Part shown: in pieces, positions 35,311 to 43,266 of the stretch | Position numbering within the stretch: position 1 is the first letter of the stretch | Layout: each line of letters opens with the position of its first letter | Program-made: the position numbers and the translations under genes | The notes under the pieces: model-generated | What the model saw: only the letters and a program-made list of their open reading frames with translations | Databases searched by the model: none | What the model was told of the DNA's origin: nothing | Source: Devosia lucknowensis | GTDB lineage: Bacteria > Pseudomonadota > Alphaproteobacteria > Rhizobiales > Devosiaceae | NCBI RefSeq assembly: GCF_900177655.1 | Contig: NZ_FXWK01000001.1 | Span: 806,001 to 870,000 of the forward strand | Length of the DNA stretch: 64,000 bases | Reading direction: 5' to 3'

Positions 35311-36339
35311 GTGACGGCGGCTTCCACCATGCAGGCCGCAAAGGCAACCCGGCTCATGCTCGGGTTGCTTTTTCTCGTCGCGGCTCTGGCTGCGATTTGC
35401 CTGATATCATTGGCGGTGGGCGCGCGCGCAATTCCCATTGAGGGTGTCTGGCAAGCGCTCGTCGCCTACGATCCGAATGCCACCGAACATCGCATCATCT
35501 GGGATTTGCGCCTGCCGCGTACCGTGGTTGGACTCATGGTCGGCGCTGCCCTCGGCCTGTCCGGAGCTGTCCTGCAGGGAGCCACGCGCAATCCGCTGGC
35601 GGACCCATCCATTTTGGGCATCAATGCCGGCGCCGCCCTTGCCGTCGTGCTGGGTGTGTCGATTTTCGGCATCTCCCAACTGTCGTCCTATGTCTGGCTG
35701 GCCTTCTTCGGGGCGGGGCTCACCATGCTGGTCGTTTATGCCGTGGCCTCGGTGGGTCGCGAAGGCGCAACACCCATCAAGCTGGCCCTGGCTGGCGCCG
35801 CGCTGACGGCCATGCTCCTCTCGTTCAGCAACGCCATTCTCCTCACCAGTCCGCGAACTCTGGATGAGGTTCGCTTCTGGCAGGTCGGCTCGCTCGCCGG
35901 TCGCAGTATGGAGACGGTAGCCCAGGTTTCGCCCTTCCTGCTGTTCGGCGCCGTCCTGGCGCTGGCTTCCGCGCGCCTGCTTGATGGTCTTTCCATGGGC
36001 GACGATGTCGCTCGCGCTCTGGGGCAGCGGATCGGCATTTCCCGTGCTCTGGCTGCTCTCGCGGCGGTGGTCCTTGCCGGTGGCGCGACAGCTGCGACTG
36101 GGCCAATTGCCTTTGTGGGCCTCACCATACCGCATGTCGCCCGCGCCATAACCGGGCCCGGCTACCGCTGGATCCTTCCCTATTCCATGCTGATGGCGCC
36201 GATCCTGCTGCTGGGCTCGGACGTTCTGGGGCGTATCATCGCGCCGCCGGGCGAAGTTCAGGTCGGCATCGTCACCGCCTTCGTTGGCGCGCCCTTCTTT
36301 ATCGCGCTGGTCCGGCGCCGGAAGCTGACGGCGCTATGA
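35311..36339 (+). CDS. FecCD-family iron-siderophore permease, subunit 1
   Basis: The 342-residue protein has about nine or ten membrane helices and the FecCD signatures LPRTVVGLMVGAALGLSGAVLQGATRNPLADPSILGINAGA and, near the end, TGPIAFVGLTIPHVAR with the coupling loop. The start is the GTG at 35311, seven bases after the binding-protein stop. It forms a heterodimer with the next gene product. Confidence 0.93.
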   Translation: MTAASTMQAAKATRLMLGLLFLVAALAAICLISLAVGARAIPIEGVWQALVAYDPNATEHRIIWDLRLPRTVVGLMVGAALGLSGAVLQGATRNPLADPSILGINAGAALAVVLGVSIFGISQLSSYVWLAFFGAGLTMLVVYAVASVGREGATPIKLALAGAALTAMLLSFSNAILLTSPRTLDEVRFWQVGSLAGRSMETVAQVSPFLLFGAVLALASARLLDGLSMGDDVARALGQRIGISRALAALAAVVLAGGATAATGPIAFVGLTIPHVARAITGPGYRWILPYSMLMAPILLLGSDVLGRIIAPPGEVQVGIVTAFVGAPFFIALVRRRKLTAL

Positions 36340-37385
36340 CGGTCTTGCAAGCCTCTCGCGTCGCTCTTGTCCGTCGCCGTGCGGCAGACCGTAGCCGGGC
36401 CGTCGCACTCGGCCTGGTGCTAGCACTGGTTCTGGCCTTCGCGGTCGCCATGTCACTGGGTGACTATCCGTTGACGCCGGCCCAGATCGTACAATCGGTC
36501 CTGTCTCCGATGACGGGGCTGGCCGACAGGGGCGTCGATTTCATCATATGGCAGGTCCGTCTGCCCCGCGCCTTCCTGGCCATTCTGTCCGGTGCAGCCT
36601 TCGGCCTGGCCGGAATCACTTTCCAAACGCTTTTGCGTAACCCCTTGGCCAGCCCCGACATTATCGGCATCGCCCACGGCGCCAGCGCCGCGGCGGTCTT
36701 CTGCATCATCATCCTGGGCTGGGCCGGACTGGCTGTGTCGTTCGGGGCCTTTGCCGGCGCGGTGCTGACCGCCATCGCAATATACCTGCTGGCCTGGCGC
36801 AATGGCGTCACGGCCTTTCGCGTCGTCCTCATCGGGATCGGCATGGCCGCGATGCTCGCGGCGGTGATCTCTTACCTCTTCACGCGCGCGCGCCTGACAG
36901 AAGTGCAACAGGCCATGGCCTGGCTGGTGGGCAGCCTCAATGCTGCCCGTCCAGGCGACTCGATCGTCCTCGGCCTGGCCATGCTGGTGCTTCTGCCGAT
37001 GATGATCGCACTCCTGCGTGGCCTCGATGCCATGGAGCTGGGTGACGATACGGCCAAGTCCCTGGGTGCGAAGGTCGAGGTGACCCGGCTCGGCCTCATG
37101 CTGGTCGCCGTCGGCTTCGCCGCCTTTGCAACGGCAGCCGTCGGTCCGGTGGGATTTGTTGCCTTCGTGGCGGGCCCCTTGGCCCGCCGCCTCCTCAACG
37201 GCGCGAGCCGGGGTTTTCTCCACGCCGCACTGGTCGGAGCCCTGGTCATGCTGGTCTCCGATCTCGTTGCGCAACATGCCCTGCCGGCCATACAATTGCC
37301 TGTTGGCGTCGTCACGGGAGCCTGCGGCGCAATCTTCCTCCTCTGGCTGCTGGTGGCTTCCGGCCGGTCGGGCCGCGTCAACTGA
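36336..37385 (+). CDS. FecCD-family iron-siderophore permease, subunit 2
   Basis: The 349-residue protein is the partner permease, with VRLPRAFLAILSGAAFGLAG, LLRNPLASPDIIGI and VGPVGFVAFVAGPLARRLL. Its ATG overlaps the stop of subunit 1 in ATGA, so translation is coupled. About ten helices are visible. Confidence 0.93.
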   Translation: MTVLQASRVALVRRRAADRSRAVALGLVLALVLAFAVAMSLGDYPLTPAQIVQSVLSPMTGLADRGVDFIIWQVRLPRAFLAILSGAAFGLAGITFQTLLRNPLASPDIIGIAHGASAAAVFCIIILGWAGLAVSFGAFAGAVLTAIAIYLLAWRNGVTAFRVVLIGIGMAAMLAAVISYLFTRARLTEVQQAMAWLVGSLNAARPGDSIVLGLAMLVLLPMMIALLRGLDAMELGDDTAKSLGAKVEVTRLGLMLVAVGFAAFATAAVGPVGFVAFVAGPLARRLLNGASRGFLHAALVGALVMLVSDLVAQHALPAIQLPVGVVTGACGAIFLLWLLVASGRSGRVN

Positions 37386-37401
37386 TCCTGAAAGAACCGA
37401 A

Positions 37402-38229
37402 ATGTCGCTCAATCATCAGCTCATGGCCGCCGGACTCGATCTTGCCTATGGTGAGCGGCAGATCGTTTCCGCTCTCGACGTCGCCCTGCCGCCCGGCAAG
37501 CTGACCGTCATCGTCGGAGCCAATGCGTGTGGCAAGTCCACCCTGCTGCGTGGTCTTGCGCGATTGCTGACGCCGAAGCGCGGCGCCGTCTATCTTGATG
37601 GCAAGCCTATTCATCAGATGCCCACGCGCGAGGTGGCGACCATCCTGGGCGTCCTCCCACAGAGCCCGATTGCGCCGGATGCCATCAGCGTCGCCGACCT
37701 CGTCGGCCGCGGCCGCTATCCGCACCAAGGCTGGTTCCGTCGCTGGACACCCGAGGACGACGCTGCCGTCGCCGATGCGCTCTCCGCCACCGATATTGCC
37801 GAGCTGGCCGACAGGTCGGTGGATGAACTCTCCGGCGGGCAGCGACAGCGCGTCTGGATTGCCATGGCGCTCGCCCAGGAAACCGATCTTCTTCTTCTCG
37901 ACGAGCCCACCACTTTCCTCGACATCAACCATCAGGTGGAAGTGCTCGACCTCCTGACCGATCTCGTCCGCAATCGCGGGCGCACGGTTGTCGTCGTTCT
38001 CCATGATCTCAACCTGGCCTGTCGCTACGCGGATCACATCGTGGCCATGAAGGCGGGTCGCATCGTCGCCGAAGGGCGTCCGGCCAAAGTCATCACCGAA
38101 GACGTGGTGCACGATGTCTTCGGCATGGCCTCGCGCGTGGTGCTCGATCCCGTCTCCGACACGCCGATGATCGTGCCGATCGGCCGTCACCACACCGCCG
38201 CACGCATGGCAGTATCCTCGCGCGCCTGA
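37402..38229 (+). CDS. Iron-siderophore ABC transporter ATP-binding protein
   Basis: The 275-residue ATPase has Walker A GANACGKST (Ala-Cys in the variable positions), signature LSGGQRQR, Walker B DLLLLDEPTTFLD and the H-loop VLHDLNLACRYADH typical of FecE/FepC. It powers the two permeases. The ATG at 37402 lies 16 bases after the permease stop; an upstream extension overlaps that gene. Confidence 0.94.
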   Translation: MSLNHQLMAAGLDLAYGERQIVSALDVALPPGKLTVIVGANACGKSTLLRGLARLLTPKRGAVYLDGKPIHQMPTREVATILGVLPQSPIAPDAISVADLVGRGRYPHQGWFRRWTPEDDAAVADALSATDIAELADRSVDELSGGQRQRVWIAMALAQETDLLLLDEPTTFLDINHQVEVLDLLTDLVRNRGRTVVVVLHDLNLACRYADHIVAMKAGRIVAEGRPAKVITEDVVHDVFGMASRVVLDPVSDTPMIVPIGRHHTAARMAVSSRA

Positions 38230-38269
38230 GTGGAAGCGGGCTCGCAGCCGGAAATATCGCAAACCCGGT

Positions 38270-38295
38270 GGAACGTTACGGCCCGCGCTCCGGTT
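38270..38295 (+). promoter_or_regulatory. EcfG-type stress promoter before the DUF6894 gene
   Basis: GGAAC (38270-38274), 17 bases, GGTT (38292-38295). This fits the alphaproteobacterial general-stress sigma consensus GGAAC-N16/17-CGTT with one change, and lies just before the ribosome site. Confidence 0.5.
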
Positions 38296-38316
38296 CACCG
38301 GGGGAAGGGGGCGCTC

Positions 38317-38553
38317 ATGCCGCTGTTTTACTTCGATGTACGCGACGGTGAGCGCCTTGCGCCTGATAACACGGGCACCGATCTCCCCAACGCGTCTGTC
38401 GCCCGCGAAGAGGCGGCACGAACGCTCTCGGAAATCGCGGCCGAGGAAATCCCGCGCGACGGACCGGACCGAGAATTTTGCATTATCGTCAGGGACGCGG
38501 TAGGCACGGAGCTGTTCGAACTGTGCCTTACCTTTCATGCTCGTTCGTTCTAG
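38317..38553 (+). CDS. DUF6894-like small protein
   Basis: The 78-residue protein starts MPLFYFDVRDGERLAPDNTG and continues with a helix rich in Ala and Glu, then a strand CIIVRDAVGTELFELCLTF. This is the pattern of a small Rhizobiales and sphingomonad family (DUF6894) of unknown function. The AAGGGGG ribosome site supports the ATG at 38317 over an upstream ATG. A stress promoter precedes it. Confidence 0.75.
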   Translation: MPLFYFDVRDGERLAPDNTGTDLPNASVAREEAARTLSEIAAEEIPRDGPDREFCIIVRDAVGTELFELCLTFHARSF

Positions 38554-38577
38554 ATTGTGCCGGAGTAGGATTTTGGC

Positions 38578-39300
38578 ATGCCGCAGCCACTTGACGTCCT
38601 CATCGCCAAGCTAGACGCCATCGGCCGCCTTTCGCCGGAAGGGGAGGCGGCCATCCGGCAGTTGCCGGTGCGCGTGGCCCATCTGGAGCGTGGCGAAGAT
38701 GCCGTGATGGAAGGGCAGGTCATGGGGCACTGCTGCGTCGTGCTCCAGGGCCTGCTTCACCGTCATAAGCACATGCAGGACGGCAGCCGCCAGATATTGT
38801 CCTTCCATCCATCGGGCGACATTCCTGACCTGCAGAGCCTGCACCTCAAGCGCGTCGACTATACGCTTTCCGCCACGACGCCGTCCGAGATCGGCCTCAT
38901 CCGGCACGCCGACATGCAGGCCATGTTGCGCGCCTATCCGACCCTGACCGACCTGTTCTGGCGCGATACGCTTATCGATTCGGCAAAATTCCTCACCTGG
39001 ATGATGCTCATCGGTCAGGCCTCTGCTGAAGCGCGGATGGCGCATCTCTTCTGTGAGATGTTCATGCGACTCAAGTCCGTTGGCACGGTCGAAGGCAACG
39101 AATTCCCTTTCCGCGCCACGCAGAATGATCTGGCTGATGCCCTTGGCATGTCCATTGTCCATGCCAACCGCACCCTGCAGGAGTTACGGTCTGCGGGTTT
39201 GCTGGCCTTCAGCAACGGCGTTGCTGAAATCCTCGATTGGCCCAAGCTGCGCGCATTGGGGCAGTTCGACCCCGCCTACCTGCATCTCTCACGCGATTAG
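38578..39300 (+). CDS. Crp/Fnr-family transcriptional regulator
   Basis: The 240-residue protein has an N-terminal cyclic-nucleotide-type beta barrel (ERGEDAVMEGQVMGHCCVVLQG) and a C-terminal winged helix with the recognition sequence TQNDLADALGMSIVHANRTLQEL. FNR-type iron-sulfur cysteines and a clear cAMP site are missing, so the ligand is unknown. It is followed by a lone receiver gene and a second Crp/Fnr gene on the same strand. Confidence 0.88.
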   Translation: MPQPLDVLIAKLDAIGRLSPEGEAAIRQLPVRVAHLERGEDAVMEGQVMGHCCVVLQGLLHRHKHMQDGSRQILSFHPSGDIPDLQSLHLKRVDYTLSATTPSEIGLIRHADMQAMLRAYPTLTDLFWRDTLIDSAKFLTWMMLIGQASAEARMAHLFCEMFMRLKSVGTVEGNEFPFRATQNDLADALGMSIVHANRTLQELRSAGLLAFSNGVAEILDWPKLRALGQFDPAYLHLSRD

Positions 39301-39393
39301 CCACGCAAAAAATCACTATCGTTCTGCCTGATTAACCTATGTGAATCGGCCTTGCGGCGCTGCGCCATAGAGTTCCACTCAGGGATTCTATCA

Positions 39394-39789
39394 GTGACAA
39401 CAACCACTTTCACCGACTTGCGTGTTCTCATCGGCGAAGATGAACAGCTGCTGGCCTTCGATTTGGCCCACCAGTTGGAGACGCTTGGCGCCCATGTCGT
39501 CGGCATGGCGGACAGTGTCGCGCGCATCGAGCAGATGAGCGACATGCAACTGTCCGAGGCGAATGCCGCCATTCTCGACGTCGAACTCCTCGACGGGGAA
39601 GTCTACGCGGTGGTGCCCAGGCTCGAGGCCGCGGGTATCGGTGTCGTTATCTGCTCTGGATACCAGCGTGCCGAACGGCCGGATCGCTTCGCTCATATCG
39701 AGTGGGTCGGAAAGCCTGCGCTGCCTGAGCAGATCGCTGCGGCCTTGTGCCGTGCTGTCGATGCACGGAAGGGCAATCCGATTGACTAG
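39394..39789 (+). CDS. Stand-alone response-regulator receiver protein
   Basis: The 131-residue protein is one receiver domain: acidic pocket GEDEQ, the phospho-acceptor Asp in ANAAILDVELLDG, and the switch Lys in WVGKPALPEQ. No output domain is present, so it may act as a phosphate sink, or by binding partners such as a histidine kinase of the HWE type. The GTG at 39394 gives the natural start; longer frames add non-conserved sequence. The next gene overlaps it. Confidence 0.85.
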   Translation: MTTTTFTDLRVLIGEDEQLLAFDLAHQLETLGAHVVGMADSVARIEQMSDMQLSEANAAILDVELLDGEVYAVVPRLEAAGIGVVICSGYQRAERPDRFAHIEWVGKPALPEQIAAALCRAVDARKGNPID

Positions 39790-40540
39790 CGTGGCAAGCG
39801 CTCCCCCAGGTGCGGATCCCGTAGAACGTTTTCTGCACCGGTTGTCCAATTTCGAACCGCTGGACCCAGAGGCAAAAGAGGCTCTCCGTCGCTCCATCCA
39901 GCGTGGTGCCCTTGTACCGCCCTATCAGGAAGTCACCGGTGAGACGATGCATGACGTGCTCGTCCTGCTCACCGGCTGGGCTTGTCATTCTCAGATGCTC
40001 GGCAACGGCAAGCGGCAGATCACCACGCTCGTTGTTCCCGGCGACTATACCGGCTTCGGATTTCTCACGGGCAGCGATGCCTATAGCCACTACGTCACAA
40101 CCACGCCCAGCCAGTTCGGCCGCATCCGCCTGCGCCAGTTTACCGAAATTACCGAACGGTATCCCGCTGTCATGCGCGCGACACTCAAGGCATCCGCAAC
40201 TGAATCCGCCATCGGCCGCGAGCGGCTGATCAGCCTTGGCCTGCGCACCGCCGTCGAGCGCCTCTCGCATCTCATCTGCGAAATCTGGTGCCGTCTTTCG
40301 GTGGTTGGCCTCGTGACGTCGGACAACAGCCTGGTCCTACCCATGACCCAGGCCGAACTCGGCGCAGCGCTCGGCCTCTCAACCGTGCACGTCAACCGCA
40401 CCCTGCAATCCTTGCGCAAACGCGGCTGTATCGACCTGCAGGGCAAGCGCGTGCAGATACATGATCTCAAATATCTGATGTCGCTCGCCAGTTTCGATCC
40501 CGATTATCTGAGCGGCAATTCCGTCAGGCGCGATCCCTGA
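39782..40540 (+). CDS. Crp/Fnr-family transcriptional regulator (second)
   Basis: About 252 residues, with a cyclic-nucleotide-type domain (LVPPYQEVTGETMHDVLVLLTGWACH, VVPGDYTGFGFL) and an HTH (MTQAELGAALGLSTVHVNRTLQSLRKRG). It resembles the regulator at 38578 in its wing and recognition helix but the sensor halves differ. The TTG at 39782, with AAGGG eight bases before it, overlaps the receiver stop; GTG at 39791 is an alternative. Ligand and targets are unknown. Confidence 0.85.
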   Translation: MTSVASAPPGADPVERFLHRLSNFEPLDPEAKEALRRSIQRGALVPPYQEVTGETMHDVLVLLTGWACHSQMLGNGKRQITTLVVPGDYTGFGFLTGSDAYSHYVTTTPSQFGRIRLRQFTEITERYPAVMRATLKASATESAIGRERLISLGLRTAVERLSHLICEIWCRLSVVGLVTSDNSLVLPMTQAELGAALGLSTVHVNRTLQSLRKRGCIDLQGKRVQIHDLKYLMSLASFDPDYLSGNSVRRDP

Positions 40541-40571
40541 GGAACGACAGTTGCATTAACCCACGTTAATG
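40541..40571 (+). promoter_or_regulatory. EcfG-type stress promoter with overlapping inverted repeat
   Basis: GGAAC (40541-40545), 18 bases, CGTT (40564-40567). The inverted repeat CATTAAC-CCAC-GTTAATG (40554-40571) overlaps the -10 element. It serves the small gene at 40621. Confidence 0.55.
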
Positions 40572-40620
40572 GCCCGGCGCCGCCACCGGTCTATGGTGGC
40601 CCATCAGTTAGGACGGTGCT

Positions 40621-40845
40621 TTGCCCTCATTCAGAATCATCGATTTACGCTCGGGAACGATTTCTCCGGAATTGCATGCCGAGGCCAAGTCGCCGGAAAT
40701 GGCGGCGGAAACGGCTCTGGGCCTGAAGCTCGTGCGCGCCGGCCACCCGCGTAACCTCGTCTGCCGGGTCTATTGGCAGGACGCAAACAACACCAACATG
40801 GTGCGCCTCTACAGCAAGTCTGAACACGCCCGCTCCAGCGCCTAG
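40621..40845 (+). CDS. Small hypothetical protein, probable stress gene
   Basis: The 74-residue protein (PSFRIIDLRSGTISPELHAE, AAETALGLKLVRAGHPRNLV) starts at TTG with TAGGA upstream. Its beta-alpha-beta look and the LGLKLVRAG motif suggest a small Rhizobiales family without known function. A near-consensus stress promoter lies 54 bases upstream. Its stop shares the CTAG with the convergent hydrolase gene. Confidence 0.65.
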   Translation: MPSFRIIDLRSGTISPELHAEAKSPEMAAETALGLKLVRAGHPRNLVCRVYWQDANNTNMVRLYSKSEHARSSA

Positions 40846-41489
40846 CGGTTTCCCGCGACCCGTCGCATCCAACCGGCCACTTCCTGTCCCATCGTCGTCA
40901 TATGGTCCACTGCGGAAAAGCCGGAAACGGACTTTCGCGGTCTGAGATCGTGGTCGCCGTCCGCCAGCCACGACAGCTTGATCGCTGGCGAGAGCGCATA
41001 GCCGCCAACTTCCTCGCGGGTGCCGAATGGGTCGCGCGTACCCTGGACGATGAGGGCAGGGGTCTCCAGCTTTTCCAGATGCGCTGTGCGCAACTGCGCC
41101 GGCTTCCCCGGTGGATGAAACGGATACCCCAGGCACACGAGCCCGGCCGCCTTGCCATCGGTCCATGCCGTATCGGCCACCATGCTGGCCACGCGGCCGC
41201 CCATGGACTTGCCGCCGATGAACAGCCGATCGCCCGCCGCTCCCAGGTCGTCGATGGCGGCAAGGTATTCTGGCGTCAGCGTCTCCGCTTTCGGCGGTGG
41301 CTTGCGCTGGCCGCTCCGCCGCGCGGCCATGTAGCCGAACTCGAACCGCGCAATCCTGATACCCGCGAGGACGAGCGCTTTGGCAGCCGCATTCATTGCA
41401 GCCGAGTCCATCGGCGCACCGGCGCCATGGGCGAACAAAAGCGTCACATCGGCGTCCTCAGGGCCATCGATCAGAAAGTGGCTAGTCAT
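40842..41489 (-). CDS. KANL3/Tex30-type alpha/beta hydrolase
   Basis: The 215-residue protein has the alpha/beta-hydrolase core: VTLLFAHGAGAPMDSAAM (oxyanion region) and the nucleophile elbow GGKSMGGRVASM with catalytic Ser. An acidic residue follows in VQGTRDPFG and the late His lies in ADGDHDLRPRKS. It has no signal peptide. The substrate is unknown. The ATG at 41489 follows GGAG at seven bases; a much longer upstream frame overlaps the opposite strand and is not used. Confidence 0.87.
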   Translation of the reverse strand: MTSHFLIDGPEDADVTLLFAHGAGAPMDSAAMNAAAKALVLAGIRIARFEFGYMAARRSGQRKPPPKAETLTPEYLAAIDDLGAAGDRLFIGGKSMGGRVASMVADTAWTDGKAAGLVCLGYPFHPPGKPAQLRTAHLEKLETPALIVQGTRDPFGTREEVGGYALSPAIKLSWLADGDHDLRPRKSVSGFSAVDHMTTMGQEVAGWMRRVAGNR

Positions 41490-41534
41490 GTCGGCACTCC
41501 GTCTGTGCGTCCAATCAATACCGTTTTTCTGTGA

Positions 41535-41560
41535 GGAACCAGTCGTTAACGAATGGCGTT
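41535..41560 (+). promoter_or_regulatory. EcfG-type stress promoter before the 41.6 kb small gene
   Basis: GGAAC (41535-41539), 17 bases, CGTT (41557-41560), a full match to the general-stress consensus. The predicted start near 41567 is just ahead of the ribosome site. Confidence 0.6.
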
Positions 41561-41585
41561 TGCCCAACCATTGATGGAGGCCGCT

Positions 41586-41780
41586 ATGAATCTGCACTGG
41601 ATGACCCTGACACAAGCCCAGAAAAGCGCTCTCGCGTTCCTCTGCGAGGAAGGTCCATGCGCATTGCCTGCCGAACTTGGCGAGCAACTGGTCAATCTCG
41701 GGCTTGTCGAGCGGGCCCACGGTCAAGTCTTCTGCGTGAGTGCCCTCGGCGCGACCGTGCCGCCGACGACCCTTCACTGA
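41586..41780 (+). CDS. Small hypothetical protein, probable stress gene
   Basis: The 64-residue protein (LTQAQKSALAFLCEEGP, ELGEQLVNLGLVERAHG) looks like a small winged-helix-like fold, with helices followed by a short hairpin. No family is recognised. The GGAGG site five bases before the ATG and the promoter upstream support it as real. A terminator follows. Confidence 0.65.
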   Translation: MNLHWMTLTQAQKSALAFLCEEGPCALPAELGEQLVNLGLVERAHGQVFCVSALGATVPPTTLH

Positions 41781-41801
41781 TACGATCCAGCTGTCCACCA
41801 C

Positions 41802-41843
41802 CGCCCCGCTCCCGGAGAACCGGAAGAGGGGCGTTTTCGTTTT
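41802..41843 (+). terminator. Intrinsic terminator after the small gene
   Basis: CGCCCCGCTCCCGG and CCGGAAGAGGGGCG pair at 12 of 14 positions around AGAA, then TTTTCGTTTT. Confidence 0.8.
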
Positions 41844-41887
41844 CGCCCGCGACGTTGCCAGCCCAGATTGACTCATCGGATCGATAA

Positions 41888-41902
41888 GAACAAAATGGCA
41901 AC
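41888..41902. promoter_or_regulatory. LexA-like site before dinB
   Basis: GAAC-N7-CAAC is one base from the alphaproteobacterial SOS box GAAC-N7-GAAC and ends 18 bases before the dinB start. SOS control is an inference. Confidence 0.35.
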
Positions 41903-41920
41903 ATAACGGAGGGCACGTCG

Positions 41921-43165
41921 ATGCCTGACCAGGCCACGATCCTGCATGCGGACCTCGATTCCTTTTACGCTTCAGTGGAGCAGCTGCTCGATCCGTCGCT
42001 GCGCGGTAAAGCTATGGCCGTGGGAGGAGGCGTGGTGCTGGCGGCATCATACGAAGCTAAGGCCTTCGGTGTTCGCGGTGGCATGTCCGGGCGCAAGGCA
42101 CGGGAGCTTTGTCCGCATCTGATCTTCGTGCGGGGACATTTCGACCAGTATCAGCGCCTTGGAGACGCCGCGATCGACGTCATGCGTGATTTCACGCCCG
42201 TCGTGGAGCGCATCTCGATAGACGAGGCATTCGCCGACGTTGCCGGCTGCACCCACCTGTTCGGAACACCGGAGGAGGTCGCGCGGATTATCCGGCGCCG
42301 GGTCCGCGACGAGCTTGGGCTTCCCATTTCGGTCGGTGTGGCGCGCACCAAGCATCTGGCCAAGGTCGCCTCGCAGGTTGCCAAGCCCGATGGCCTCGTC
42401 GTTGTACCCGCGGGAACCGAGATGGAATTCCTGCACGACCTGCCGGTTGGTCTCATGTGGGGTGTCGGACCAGTCACCGAGGGTAAGCTCAAGGACGAGG
42501 GCATCCTCACCATCGGCCAGCTCGCTGCCACGCCCGGAAAATCTCTGCGCGGCCTTCTGGGCGATGCCGTCGGCGACAAACTCTCCGATCTCGCCAGGGA
42601 TCGCGACACGCGCTCGGTCCAGACACGCCATAGCGCCCGATCGGCCGGGGCGCAGTCGGCACTCGGTCGCCAGCCCGCCACCGAAGCGGTGTTCAAGCCG
42701 ACATTGCGGCATCTGGCTGACCGGGTTACGGCTCGATTGCGCGCCAAGTCGCTTGCGGGTCGAACGATCACCGTGCGCATTCGCTTTGCCGACATGCGTT
42801 CGATCACCCGTTCGGTAACGCTCGATGCACCGATTTCTGCGACGGTCATGGTGGCGGAAATAGCCGAGGATCTGGTCCGGACGGCCTTGAAGGAGCATCC
42901 GCGAGAAACAGTCATCAGTCTCCTCGGTGTTTCGGTTTCGCACATCGGCGCGCAGCCCCATATCCAGCTCGAGCTGCCCCTCGGTCTCATCGACGAAAAG
43001 CATCGCCCGGGGACGCGCCAGGGCATCGCCCGGTGGTCGGCCGATCGCGCCATGGACAAGGCCCGAACCCGCTTCGGCCGGGAAGCGATCGGTTACGCCA
43101 TCGCCCAGCTCCAGCCGCGCTCATCTGTCCCCGACGCTTTCCGCGAGTTGGCGGAAAAATTCTGA
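41921..43165 (+). CDS. dinB: DNA polymerase IV
   Basis: The 414-residue Y-family polymerase begins ILHADLDSFYASVEQLLDP with the catalytic Asp pair and has the second carboxylate pair in ERISIDEAFADVAG. The thumb has an HhH (GVGPVTEGKLKDEGI), and the little-finger domain includes SVTLDAPIS and the QLELPLG stretch that resembles a beta-clamp-binding motif. It carries out translesion synthesis. The ribosome site GGAGGG lies before the ATG. The length is slightly above the E. coli enzyme. Confidence 0.96.
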   Translation: MPDQATILHADLDSFYASVEQLLDPSLRGKAMAVGGGVVLAASYEAKAFGVRGGMSGRKARELCPHLIFVRGHFDQYQRLGDAAIDVMRDFTPVVERISIDEAFADVAGCTHLFGTPEEVARIIRRRVRDELGLPISVGVARTKHLAKVASQVAKPDGLVVVPAGTEMEFLHDLPVGLMWGVGPVTEGKLKDEGILTIGQLAATPGKSLRGLLGDAVGDKLSDLARDRDTRSVQTRHSARSAGAQSALGRQPATEAVFKPTLRHLADRVTARLRAKSLAGRTITVRIRFADMRSITRSVTLDAPISATVMVAEIAEDLVRTALKEHPRETVISLLGVSVSHIGAQPHIQLELPLGLIDEKHRPGTRQGIARWSADRAMDKARTRFGREAIGYAIAQLQPRSSVPDAFRELAEKF

Positions 43166-43266
43166 ACAGGGCGACACCTGCCTCTCGGCTGCCGGCGATC
43201 CACCCTCCTGACTCGCTCTGTCGAAATTCCTGCTATGCATCGGCCATCAGTGCCCAGCCGGATCTC

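Noticed and set aside
38578..40540. Classification of either Crp/Fnr protein as an oxygen-sensing FNR or FixK-linked FNR
   Set aside because: The N-terminal cysteine cluster is absent and no TTGAT-N4-ATCAA box was noticed in front of the nearby genes.
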